The translations under genes were made by a program, and so were the position numbers. Positions 36,380 through 44,339 of a stretch of DNA of 64,000 bases are shown here, piece after piece. Origin of the DNA: Streptomyces sp. NBC_01476 (GTDB lineage Bacteria; Actinomycetota; Actinomycetes; Streptomycetales; Streptomycetaceae); assembly GCF_036227265.1 (NCBI RefSeq), contig NZ_CP109446.1, positions 3,419,001 through 3,483,000 on the forward strand, given 5' to 3'. Below the pieces are notes generated by a model, which ran no database searches, was not told where the DNA came from, and was given only the letters and a program-made list of their open reading frames with translations. Position 1 is the first letter of the stretch. The number at the start of each line of letters is the position of its first letter.

Positions 36380-37128
36380 CAGCGGGCCGGTCCCTGCTGG
36401 TGGACGACCTTGTCCCGGCCGACGACATCACCGTGGACAACGCCGACCTGTATGCCGCTCGCGCCCTTCCCGCCGTCCGCTTCGGCGGTGGCCGGGATCG
36501 CGGAGGGCGGCGGGGCGGGCGCCGACTGCGGCGGGAGCCCTGGCGGCGCGCTGAACCCCGGTACGGTGACCCAGCTGCGCACCACCTCGCCGTGTTTGGT
36601 GGTGAACCGCAGCGGCAGGTACGCGGCCGGGTCGATCCCGCGGTGGGCGTGCCGGATGACGCCGTCGTACACCTGGTCCGAGACGATGAACGCCAAGTGG
36701 GCGGAGTCGGCGGCACGCAGTGTGTCCCGCAGCGGCTGCGCGTCCACCAGGCGGGACGCGGTGTTCACCGCGTCGCCGGACCAGCCGCGAAGGTCCCGCA
36801 CCGCGAGCCCCTGGTGCAGCGCCAGCCTCATCCGCAGGGAATGCGCCGCGTTGAAGACCTGGGCCTTCTCGCGCAGGCCGTCGTCGAGCGCGCGGACCAG
36901 CGGTCCCGCCAGCCGTACCGGCGAGATCGTGGGCGGCACGAGCATCAGGATGCCGTCGCCGCGGTCCTCGGTGACGACCTCCGCGCGGTCGATGCCCGCC
37001 TGCGCGAAGGCGCCGTCCACGACCTCGTACATGGCATCGCGCAGGGACCGCTGGATGGGGTCGGTCCTGGTGCTGAAACTCTCCATGTCCAGCACCAGGA
37101 CCCAGTAGTGCAGCGCTTCGGATGTCAT
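36376..37128 (-). CDS. Class III nucleotidyl-cyclase-like protein with C-terminal IQVG/GDVVGRDK tail
   Basis: A 250-aa protein from ATG 37128, preceded by GGGAGGGG. The catalytic-domain pattern of class III cyclases is present: first metal aspartate in VLVLDMESFS (about 9-18), second in EDRGDGILML (about 55-64), and the Asn/Arg pair in GDAVNTASRLVD (about 112-123). After a proline linker, the last 26 residues contain I-Q-V-G (226-229) and GDVVGRDK (233-240). The tail resembles amyloid/RHIM-type homotypic interaction motifs and matches the N-terminus of the next protein. It may make a cyclic nucleotide signal or be a degenerate sensor. It is first gene of the operon. Confidence 0.75.
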   Translation of the reverse strand: MTSEALHYWVLVLDMESFSTRTDPIQRSLRDAMYEVVDGAFAQAGIDRAEVVTEDRGDGILMLVPPTISPVRLAGPLVRALDDGLREKAQVFNAAHSLRMRLALHQGLAVRDLRGWSGDAVNTASRLVDAQPLRDTLRAADSAHLAFIVSDQVYDGVIRHAHRGIDPAAYLPLRFTTKHGEVVRSWVTVPGFSAPPGLPPQSAPAPPPSAIPATAEADGGKGASGIQVGVVHGDVVGRDKVVHQQGPARW

Positions 37129-37420
37129 CGAACCCCTCCCACGATCACCGGTCGATCTCCGGTCCTCATGTCCTACGGCACGGCCCGGAGCCCGTCTACG
37201 CCATATGGCGCACAACGGCGCAGACCGGGCGTTCGGCGTGTGCCACGGGCATCAACGGCGGGCCGGCGACCGACGGCGAGGCGGTGTCCGACGCGCACCG
37301 GACCGGCGGCGCCCCGGCGGTGCCCCGGCGGTGCCGACGGGTCGGGGTGGCCCAGGACCGGGGCCGGGCGCCCGCCGACGCTGGAGCCGGGGCCCGGAGG
37401 GCAACCCCGCGGTGGGGGCG
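37129..37420. promoter_or_regulatory. Gap upstream of the six-gene operon
   Basis: About 290 bases between the flavoprotein stop and the cyclase start on the same strand. It contains the palindrome CGCCATATGGCG at 37199-37210, 71 bases upstream of ATG 37128. No confident promoter hexamers or terminator were found. Confidence 0.4.
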
Positions 37421-39298
37421 TCAGCGCAGCAGGCCGTCCAGGAAGGCGTTGCTGAACACCCGGTGCGGGTCCAGCCGGTCCAGCGTGGCGACCGCCTCGT
37501 CCCAGCCGGGACCGCCGCCGGCCCGCTGGGTGCCGGGGATGACCGTGCCGAGCACGTCCGGGTCCGCCCACGCCGCCGTCGCGGTGTACGCCCAGCCCTT
37601 GGACCACTCGACCCGGACCGCCGCGCGCGGCCCGTCCACGTCCGTCAGCAGGAACCGCTCGATGTCCCGGTAGAAGCGGTGCAGCGCGGGAGTCGTCGGC
37701 AGGGACAGGATGTCGATCCACACCGCGGTGTCGAAGTCGGGCCGGTCGGGCCGCGGACGCAGCGCGGACAGCAGCGGAGCCCGCGCCCCTGGCACCCCGC
37801 TGACCGCCGGGTCCTCCAGACCGGTCACCCGGATCTCGACCTGACCGTTGACCGGAAACTCACCGCGGGCCGCGTACGTGGCCAGCAGATCGGCGTAGAA
37901 GGCCGCGAACCGGCTGACCACCCACTGGAGATCGGCCCGGCCGGTGAGCACCGCGTATCCGTTGGCGGTCTCGCGCAGTGTCGTCGGCCGGATGTACTCC
38001 AGCAGGTTCCGCGACGCGCCCCACAGGTCCGACCGCAGACCGCCGGCGAGCAGATGGGTGAGGACGTCGCCGGTCAGAATGTCGCGGACGAGGGTGCCGG
38101 AGAGCAGCACGTCGGTGATGTCGCCGGTCAGTGCGACCTTGGCCAGCAGGTACTGGACCTGTCCGAACAGCGGGGCGCTCGCCCACGACCCGGCGACCAG
38201 ATCACCTGCCAGCCGGGCCACCGGCTCGGGGATGCTGTCCGAGAAGGGGTAGTTGTACGGTTCCGTGACCTCGCGGGAGGCGAACGGCCGGTGCGGTGTG
38301 ACGCTCCAGGTCTTCAGCCACGGCTTGTCGGTGAAGGCGAACCAGATCGCCTCCGCCCGGCCGGTGGCGTCCACGAAGCCGGCCAGCGTACGCGCCGAGC
38401 CGGAAGCGCCGGGAGCCGCGAACAGTTCGGTCGCGGGGACGTCCAGCCGGGAGACGCAGCGCAGGTTGCTGTCGGGACCGACCCGCAGCACCGCCTCGGT
38501 GACGAACGCGCGGCCGAGGTGGGTCAGCAGGGCGCCGCAGTCCGGGTCGGCGCGGCCGAAGGTCCGCAGCACGTAACCGTTCGCGCCCGTGTCCCAGACG
38601 ACGGCGGTGAGTTCGGTGACGAGGTCGCTGAGCGATCCGTACCCGTGACCGGCCACCCGGGTCTCGCCGATCGCCCTGACCGCGGTGCCGTGCGCGCCGA
38701 TCGCCAGGGCGCCGCCCACCGACAGGTCGCCGGGCGCGGGGGCGGAGGTCACGCCGTAGCCGCTGCCGCCCGCGAAGGCGAGCAGATCTTCCAGTGAGGC
38801 GCCGGCCTGCGCCCGGACCTGGGCCGTGCCGTCAGCGTCCTGCGACGCGAAGGACAGCGCGGTGAGGTGGGCGGTGGTGTCCAGCAGGATCACCTGGGCG
38901 GCGGCCGGCGTCGCGTCGGCCACGGTGAGCGGAGACCAGCCGTGCCGGTGGCCCTGCGCCCGGACCGTCCAGCCGGCGGCGTACGCCCAGTTGACGACGG
39001 TGAGTACTTCCTGCGCGGTGCGCGGCGCGCAGGTCCACAGCGCGTCGGTACGGATCTCACCGGCCCAGTTCTCGTAGATCCCCTGGTACAGGTCGAGGCC
39101 GCCGGGGAAACCGGGCGGAGCGGGCGAGGTGGCGTAGGCGCTGTCCGGCCGGGCGAGGCCCCGCAGCAGCCAGGCGGTTCCGCCGAGCGCGGCCGAGGAG
39201 GCCAGCATCCGGCGCCGCGACATGCCGTTTTCCCGGTCCGCGCCCGGGGGCGTGTCCGCGGCCGCCGGACGGTTCTGGCTTGAAGGACGGTCCGCCAT
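37421..39298 (-). CDS. Tat-exported cholesterol-oxidase-type FAD enzyme (VAO family)
   Basis: A 625-aa protein from ATG 39298, six bases after GAGGAGG. A twin-arginine signal (MSRRRMLASSAALGGTAWLL) lies at about 26-45. The FAD-binding PP-loop region carries RAQGHRHGWSPL, where the histidine before GWS fits covalent flavin attachment as in type II cholesterol oxidases. APGDLSVGGALAIGAHGTA follows, and the C-terminal half matches the cholesterol-oxidase substrate-binding domain. It should oxidise a sterol-like alcohol outside the cell. It lies 292 bases upstream of the cyclase operon on the same strand, so read-through is possible, but no functional link is evident. Confidence 0.85.
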   Translation of the reverse strand: MADRPSSQNRPAAADTPPGADRENGMSRRRMLASSAALGGTAWLLRGLARPDSAYATSPAPPGFPGGLDLYQGIYENWAGEIRTDALWTCAPRTAQEVLTVVNWAYAAGWTVRAQGHRHGWSPLTVADATPAAAQVILLDTTAHLTALSFASQDADGTAQVRAQAGASLEDLLAFAGGSGYGVTSAPAPGDLSVGGALAIGAHGTAVRAIGETRVAGHGYGSLSDLVTELTAVVWDTGANGYVLRTFGRADPDCGALLTHLGRAFVTEAVLRVGPDSNLRCVSRLDVPATELFAAPGASGSARTLAGFVDATGRAEAIWFAFTDKPWLKTWSVTPHRPFASREVTEPYNYPFSDSIPEPVARLAGDLVAGSWASAPLFGQVQYLLAKVALTGDITDVLLSGTLVRDILTGDVLTHLLAGGLRSDLWGASRNLLEYIRPTTLRETANGYAVLTGRADLQWVVSRFAAFYADLLATYAARGEFPVNGQVEIRVTGLEDPAVSGVPGARAPLLSALRPRPDRPDFDTAVWIDILSLPTTPALHRFYRDIERFLLTDVDGPRAAVRVEWSKGWAYTATAAWADPDVLGTVIPGTQRAGGGPGWDEAVATLDRLDPHRVFSNAFLDGLLR

Positions 39299-39736
39299 CA
39301 CGTGCCTCCTCTGTCCGGCCGGCGGTCCCGGCCCGGTGGAGGACGCACGCTACCCAGCGCGCGCGGGGTATCGCGGCGGATCGGGCGAAATCACCACGCG
39401 GGGAGGGGGATTGTGCTTCACGGCACGGGAAGAGCGGCCTCGGGCGCACTCCCCCGAGCCGGGCCGCGGGCTCGTCCGGGGCCGGCGCCGGGCCGCGCGG
39501 CCGGTGCCGTACGGCCGGTGCCGCGCGGACGGTGCCGTACGGCCGGAGCAGGTCACGTTCGTCGTGCCGACCGGGCCGGTGCCGCGCGCCCGTTGCCGTG
39601 CGGCAGCCAGGTGCCGTACGGACCGCCCGGCTGCCCGCGCCCCAGGCGTCCCCGCCCCGGGCGTCCCCGCGCGCGCCCCGCCGCCGCCACCTCCGCCGTC
39701 GCCCCCGCCGAGCCCGGCGAGGCCCGTTTCCGCGGC
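39299..39736. other. GC-rich gap with no supported gene
   Basis: About 440 bases dominated by repeated GCCGTACGG/GGTGCCG motifs. I see no gene. It holds the upstream regions of two divergent genes. Confidence 0.5.
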
Positions 39737-39766
39737 TGACAGATCGGCGCGAGCAGCGCTATGCTC
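39737..39766 (+). promoter_or_regulatory. Sigma-70-type promoter with leaderless start
   Basis: CTGACA at 39737-39742 and TATGCT at 39761-39766 are separated by 18 bases. The ATG of an 18-codon ORF begins seven bases after the -10 box, as expected for a leaderless transcript. Confidence 0.6.
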
Positions 39767-39773
39767 CCGCCGA

Positions 39774-39829
39774 TGACAACTCCTCCTCTGCACAGATCGG
39801 GGGTCCCGTCCGCGCAAGGTGAGTGCTGA
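39774..39829 (+). CDS. 18-aa leader peptide ORF
   Basis: ATG 39774 starts where transcription should begin. The frame encodes MTTPPLHRSGVPSAQGEC and its TGA overlaps the ATG of the next gene (TGATG at 39827-39831). It is probably a translated leader that delivers ribosomes to the downstream gene. An attenuation role is possible but not shown. Confidence 0.45.
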
Positions 39830-41259
39830 TGCGCTCTCAGAACGCGAGTGGGGGTTCCCGCCTTTCCCTGTGGCTGCGCGTGCGCCGGTTCGCCGTGCCG
39901 CCCTCCATGATCGAGACCGCGACCGCCCGCCGCCACGCCGGCGACTGGGCGGGGGCATGTGCCGCCGCGGGCATCGACGTCGACCTGAACCTGCGTTCCC
40001 TGGCACGTACCCACGGCCCGGAACTCGCCGCGCGGATCCGCGCCGATCTCCGCCATCTCGCTCCTGACCTGATGCGCTGGCACATGCCGAGGATCGCGCC
40101 CGACGGATTGCTGCGTCCGGACCTGACCGTCGCGCTGGCCCGGTACGCGACCGCGGACGGCGGGCACCCGGTACACCTCGTCGCCCGTACTCCGCCCGCG
40201 TGGGCGGACGCCGGTCAGCGGATCAGCCTCGCGCTGTGGGACGGATCCCGTGCCGCGCCCGGCGACCGCCGTCACCCCCATCCCCATCCCGGCCGGCGGT
40301 TCCGGCTCGACCTGCACCGCCACCTGTGGGACGCCCGCAGGACGGACGAGCTGCGGATACGGTCGGGGGCCGGTCAGCCGCGCGCCGACGCCCGTTCCGC
40401 TGCCGTCGCGGATCCGCTGGGGCTGGTGCCGCAGGGTCGCGGCTGCGCGGTGGACCGGTGGGCGGCCGAGGCGGGGATCGTGCTCCGGGCCGGGGGACGT
40501 TCCACCGGCACCGTCACCGTACGGCTCGCGACCCGGCTCCAACTGGCGTTGGACGTCGCCCTGGACACGGACCCGGCCGGGCCGCCCGCGATACGGGCCG
40601 CGGTACGGGCCGCCCCGGGCGGTGGCCCGTACCCGGTGCTGCCCGACGCGGCGACCTGGGTGCCGCCCGACCTGGAGCTGCTCCGCGCCGGGTTGATCGC
40701 ACCCGGTGAGCTGCACCCGCTGGTCGCGTCGGCGCTGGCACCGGGACAGGCGCCACCCAATTCGTACCGCGGCCCGGACCGGTCCGGAGCCCCGCGCCTC
40801 GTGGAGTGCCGGGGAGCCACGCACCGGATCGGCCTGGTCAACGGGGTACTCAGCCCGCTGGACCACGACCCGGCCGAGCTCCGCCGGGAAGAACTGCTGG
40901 CCGCGCTGACCGGCACTCCGCTGCCCTGCCTGCGGGTGATCGACGAGGCCCACCGTCATCCCGAGTGCCTCCCCGACGTCCGTGCCCGCCTGGACCACGG
41001 CGACACGGCAGGCGCGCTGGCTGTCGTCGAGGGGCTGCTCGGCCCCGGTGCCCTGCTGCGCAGCGGGGATCTGCGGGACGAGCTGGAGGAGGCCGCGCGG
41101 CGGCGGATCACCCACGGGCTGTTCAGGGCGGACCTGATCGGGCCCCGGGGACCCGTCCCCGCACCGGGTCGCGCCTCGGATCGTCGCCGTGTCCGTACCC
41201 GTGTCCGTGCCCGTACCGCTGACGGCTCCCCGCACCCGCGCCACGCGACCTTCCGCTGA
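39829..41259 (+). CDS. Unknown protein of the MoxR/vWA cassette
   Basis: A 476-aa protein from ATG 39829 (GTG 39823 is an alternative). I recognise no catalytic motif. It has a short basic N-terminus, a helical region (about 20-75), then WHMPRIAPDGLLRPDLTVALARY and later segments rich in Trp, Pro and Arg. The C-terminus is low-complexity Arg/Val/Thr. Its position before a MoxR ATPase and a vWA/metallopeptidase-like protein on the same strand suggests it is the third component of that system, perhaps substrate or specificity factor. The 270-base gap to the MoxR gene could hold another promoter. Confidence 0.75.
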   Translation: MRSQNASGGSRLSLWLRVRRFAVPPSMIETATARRHAGDWAGACAAAGIDVDLNLRSLARTHGPELAARIRADLRHLAPDLMRWHMPRIAPDGLLRPDLTVALARYATADGGHPVHLVARTPPAWADAGQRISLALWDGSRAAPGDRRHPHPHPGRRFRLDLHRHLWDARRTDELRIRSGAGQPRADARSAAVADPLGLVPQGRGCAVDRWAAEAGIVLRAGGRSTGTVTVRLATRLQLALDVALDTDPAGPPAIRAAVRAAPGGGPYPVLPDAATWVPPDLELLRAGLIAPGELHPLVASALAPGQAPPNSYRGPDRSGAPRLVECRGATHRIGLVNGVLSPLDHDPAELRREELLAALTGTPLPCLRVIDEAHRHPECLPDVRARLDHGDTAGALAVVEGLLGPGALLRSGDLRDELEEAARRRITHGLFRADLIGPRGPVPAPGRASDRRRVRTRVRARTADGSPHPRHATFR

Positions 41260-41529
41260 CCTGGGACGTTCCCGTAACCCGCCAAGGGCCGCCCGCGCCC
41301 ATGCGATCGACCCGGTTGACCGGGTCCCTGTCTCCAACTCCCCCTCGGTCCAGCCCACTTGGGCCACGTCCTCACCCCGGCTGACCGCAGACCTCCGTAC
41401 CCCGCGCCCCGCGCCCCGCGCCCCGCGCCCGCAAAGGCCCGCACACTCCGCCCACTTGCTCGACCCACGTGCGCAACCCACCTGCTCCGCCCGCCCGCTC
41501 GCCCACCACGAACCCAAAGGTGATCGAAC
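41260..41529. other. Gap containing a GCCCCGC tandem repeat
   Basis: No gene. Four copies of a CCCGCGCC unit lie at about 41400-41432. The segment is otherwise C-rich, with no clear promoter. Confidence 0.5.
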
Positions 41530-42801
41530 TTGCCCACAGACACCCCGTCCGCCACGCCCACCACCCTCGCCGACCCGCCCCGCCCCTCCTCCCGACTCGA
41601 CGTCGCAGGTGAGTTGCTCACCCTGCTCCGCGAGACCACCACCGAACCGCGCCCCGACGTACAGCTGGAGGCCCTGACACTGGCCGTTGCCGCCGACCTG
41701 CCCGTACTCCTGTGGGGTGAGCCCGGCATCGGCAAGACGGCAGCCCTGACGCAACTCGCCGCGGCCCTCGACCTCCCGCTGACCACGGTGATCGCCAGCG
41801 TGCACGAGCCGTCCGACTTCTCCGGGCTGCCCGTCGTCGGCGACGACCCCGCGGCGCACGGTGTGCCGATGGCCCCGCCGGACTGGGCGGTCCGGCTGGC
41901 CAGGACCGGCCGCGGGCTGCTCTTCCTGGACGAGTTGTCCACCGCCCCGCCGGCCGTGCAGGCCGCCCTGCTGCGCCTCGTACTCGAACGGCGCATCGGC
42001 GCACTGCAGTTGCCGCCCGGCGTCCGGATCGTGGCCGCCGCGAACCCCCGTTCCTCGGCGGCCGACGGCTGGGAGCTGAGCCCGCCGCTGGCCAACCGCT
42101 TCGTCCACCTGCAGTGGACGCATGACCACGACGTCGTCGTACGAGGTCTGGGCGGGATCTGGCCGCGGGCGGCCCTGCCGCAACTCGACGCGCGGCGGCT
42201 GCCGGACGCCGTCGCCTTCGCCCGCCGCGCGGTGTGCGCGTTCCTGTCCGCCCGCCCCGGGCTCGTACACCGGCTGCCGAGTAGCGAAACCCGCCGCGGC
42301 GGTCCCTGGCCGTCGCCGAGGAGCTGGGAGATGACGTTGCGGCTGATCGCCTTCGCAACGGCCGCGGGCTCCTCACAGGAGGTCCTTTCGCTACTGGTCA
42401 GGGGCACGGTGGGGGACGGTCCCGGGCTGGAACTCCTGGCGAGCCTTGACCGGTTGGACCTCCCGGACCCCGAGACGCTGCTCGCCGACCCGGCCGGGGC
42501 GGAGCTGCCCGAGCGGGGGGACCTGCGCCAGGCGGTGCTCGACGGTGTGGTGGACGCGGTCCGCAAGCGCCTGGAGAAGTCCCGCTGGGACGCGGCGTGG
42601 GAGCTCCTGGTACGGGCGATGGAGACCGGTGCCCCGGACCTGGTGGTCGTCCCCGCGACCACACTCGCCGCACTGCGCCGCGCGGACTGGGACGTTCCGG
42701 AGTCGATCGAGCGGCTTGCCGGAGCGGTGTCCCTGTCGCGGCGGGCGGACCGGGCGGCGGCGCGGGTGGCGGTCGCCGCCTCGGCGAAGGCGGACCGATG
42801 A
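41530..42801 (+). CDS. MoxR-type AAA+ ATPase
   Basis: A 423-aa ATPase from TTG 41530, preceded by AAGGTG. Walker A GEPGIGKTAA lies near residue 62, Walker B LLFLDELS near 134, and sensor-1 AAANPRSSA near 172. These match MoxR/RavA-like AAA+ proteins that act as chaperones for vWA-domain partners. The C-terminal half is helical, with a lid-type subdomain. It overlaps the vWA gene by four bases (ATGA at 42798-42801), so the ATPase and its partner are translationally coupled. The TTG start is uncertain, though the N-terminal 35 residues are low-complexity either way. Confidence 0.88.
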   Translation: MPTDTPSATPTTLADPPRPSSRLDVAGELLTLLRETTTEPRPDVQLEALTLAVAADLPVLLWGEPGIGKTAALTQLAAALDLPLTTVIASVHEPSDFSGLPVVGDDPAAHGVPMAPPDWAVRLARTGRGLLFLDELSTAPPAVQAALLRLVLERRIGALQLPPGVRIVAAANPRSSAADGWELSPPLANRFVHLQWTHDHDVVVRGLGGIWPRAALPQLDARRLPDAVAFARRAVCAFLSARPGLVHRLPSSETRRGGPWPSPRSWEMTLRLIAFATAAGSSQEVLSLLVRGTVGDGPGLELLASLDRLDLPDPETLLADPAGAELPERGDLRQAVLDGVVDAVRKRLEKSRWDAAWELLVRAMETGAPDLVVVPATTLAALRRADWDVPESIERLAGAVSLSRRADRAAARVAVAASAKADR

Positions 42802-44132
42802 CGACGGGCAGCCCGGAGGTGCCGGGCAGGCCGGACAGGCCGGACGTACCGCGAAGGCCGGAGGTGCCAGGCAGGCCGGAGGTGCCGGTAAGGCCGGACG
42901 TCCCGCGAAGGCTCGACCTCGACAAGCTCTTCGCCGCGCGGCTGCACGCCGCCCGGGTCCGTCCCTACCTGGCGACCGCGCTCTTCGCCCTGCACACCGT
43001 GGAGTCACGGACGGTGCCGACGATGGCCGTCGACCGTTACTGGCGGTGCTACGTCTCCCCGGTGTTCGTGGACCGGACCCCGGTGGAGGAACTCGCCGGT
43101 GTCTGGGTGCACGAGGTCTCCCACCTGCTGCGCGACCACCACGGGCGCAGCGACCGGTTCGCTCGGGAGCACGGGCTGACCGGTGCCGCCGAACGGCTGC
43201 GGATGAACATCGCCGCGGACTGCGAGATCAACGACGACACCTTCGGTGACGGTCTGGCCCGCCCCGAAGGAGCCGTCGAGCCGGGGCTGTTGAGGCTGCC
43301 GGAGGGGAAGCTGATGGAGGAGTACCTGCTCAGGTTCCGGCTCGGGCCGCACACCGCACATCTGGCCTGGCTGGACTGCGGCAGCGGCGCCGACGGGCTG
43401 GAGCGGGGGTGGGACCTGGGCCCTGAGGGCGCGCACGGCCTCACCCCGCAGGAACGGGACGCGGTCCGGTTCCGGGTGGCGGAGGGCATCAGGGGCCGGC
43501 CGGGGAACAGCCCGCGGGGATGGCAGCGGTGGGCGCAGGCGGCGTTCCATCCGCCGCAGCCGTGGCGGGAGTTGCTGGGAGCGGCGGTGCGCTCGGCGGC
43601 GTCCGGTCCCGGTGTGGGCGAGGACTACACCTACGGTCGTCCGTCGCGCCGGTCGGCCGGGCTGCCGGGGGTTGTGCTGCCGAGCCTGCGGCGCCGGCCG
43701 CCGCGGGTCTGCGTGGTCATCGACACGTCCGGATCGGTCAGTGACACGGAACTGGGCAGCGCGCTGCTGGAGGTCGCCGCGATCTCCCGGGCCGTGGGGG
43801 GCCGCCGCGACCTGGTCACCGTACTGCCGTGCGACGCGGCCGCCCAGGTGGTGCACCCGCTCTGCAGCGCTGAGGGAATCCCGCTGCTGGGCGGCGGGGG
43901 CACCGACCTCCGTACGGGTTTCGCCAGGGCGCTGCGCACCCAGCCGCGCCCCGACGTCATCGTCGCCCTGACCGACGGCCAGACCCCCTGGCCCGCCACG
44001 CGACCTCCCTGCCGCACGGTGGTGGGCCTCTTCCCCCGCGAGCGCGCCTCGTGGAACGAGAACGACCCCGACTACGTCCCCGACGCCCCACCCGAATGGG
44101 CCCGAACGGTCACTATCGACCCCACCGGCTGA
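42798..44132 (+). CDS. vWA-like protein with metallopeptidase-like N-domain (DUF2201 type)
   Basis: A 444-aa protein. Residues 3-33 are a run of R-P-[DE]-V-P repeats. The N-terminal domain carries WVHEVSHLLRDHH (about 106-118), an H-E-x-x-H zinc motif. The C-terminal domain has RVCVVIDTSGSVSD, a vWA MIDAS motif (D-x-S-x-S), and LGGGGTDLRTGF and VALTDGQTPWP completing the site. This arrangement is the DUF2201 family, usually found beside MoxR ATPases. The pair may remodel or cleave a target complex; the target is unknown. It overlaps the MoxR gene by four bases. Confidence 0.85.
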   Translation: MTTGSPEVPGRPDRPDVPRRPEVPGRPEVPVRPDVPRRLDLDKLFAARLHAARVRPYLATALFALHTVESRTVPTMAVDRYWRCYVSPVFVDRTPVEELAGVWVHEVSHLLRDHHGRSDRFAREHGLTGAAERLRMNIAADCEINDDTFGDGLARPEGAVEPGLLRLPEGKLMEEYLLRFRLGPHTAHLAWLDCGSGADGLERGWDLGPEGAHGLTPQERDAVRFRVAEGIRGRPGNSPRGWQRWAQAAFHPPQPWRELLGAAVRSAASGPGVGEDYTYGRPSRRSAGLPGVVLPSLRRRPPRVCVVIDTSGSVSDTELGSALLEVAAISRAVGGRRDLVTVLPCDAAAQVVHPLCSAEGIPLLGGGGTDLRTGFARALRTQPRPDVIVALTDGQTPWPATRPPCRTVVGLFPRERASWNENDPDYVPDAPPEWARTVTIDPTG

Positions 44133-44267
44133 ACTGTCACCGCCGGCGATCGGCCCCACCGGCTGAACCCTCAGCACGGCGGGCCCCCTCCTCCGAGGCG
44201 GCGCCCGCCGTGTCCTTCCTACCTCGCTCGGCGCGGGTGCCGTACGGACCGCCCGACCCCGGCCGTC

Positions 44268-44339
44268 GAACGGTGTTCCACATCACAGATAACATCGTTC
44301 GTATTGATCCGAACGACGATCCGTTATAGAACGGCGTTC
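44268..44339 (+). promoter_or_regulatory. Operator/promoter cluster before the second MFS gene
   Basis: GAACGGTGTTC (44268-44278) and GAACGGCGTTC (44329-44339) are two copies of one inverted repeat. Between them TCGTTCG (44295-44301) and CGAACGA (44310-44316) form a perfect 7-bp-arm palindrome. TTATAG at 44324-44329 could be a -10 box for a leaderless GTG at 44340. No regulator gene is adjacent. Confidence 0.6.
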
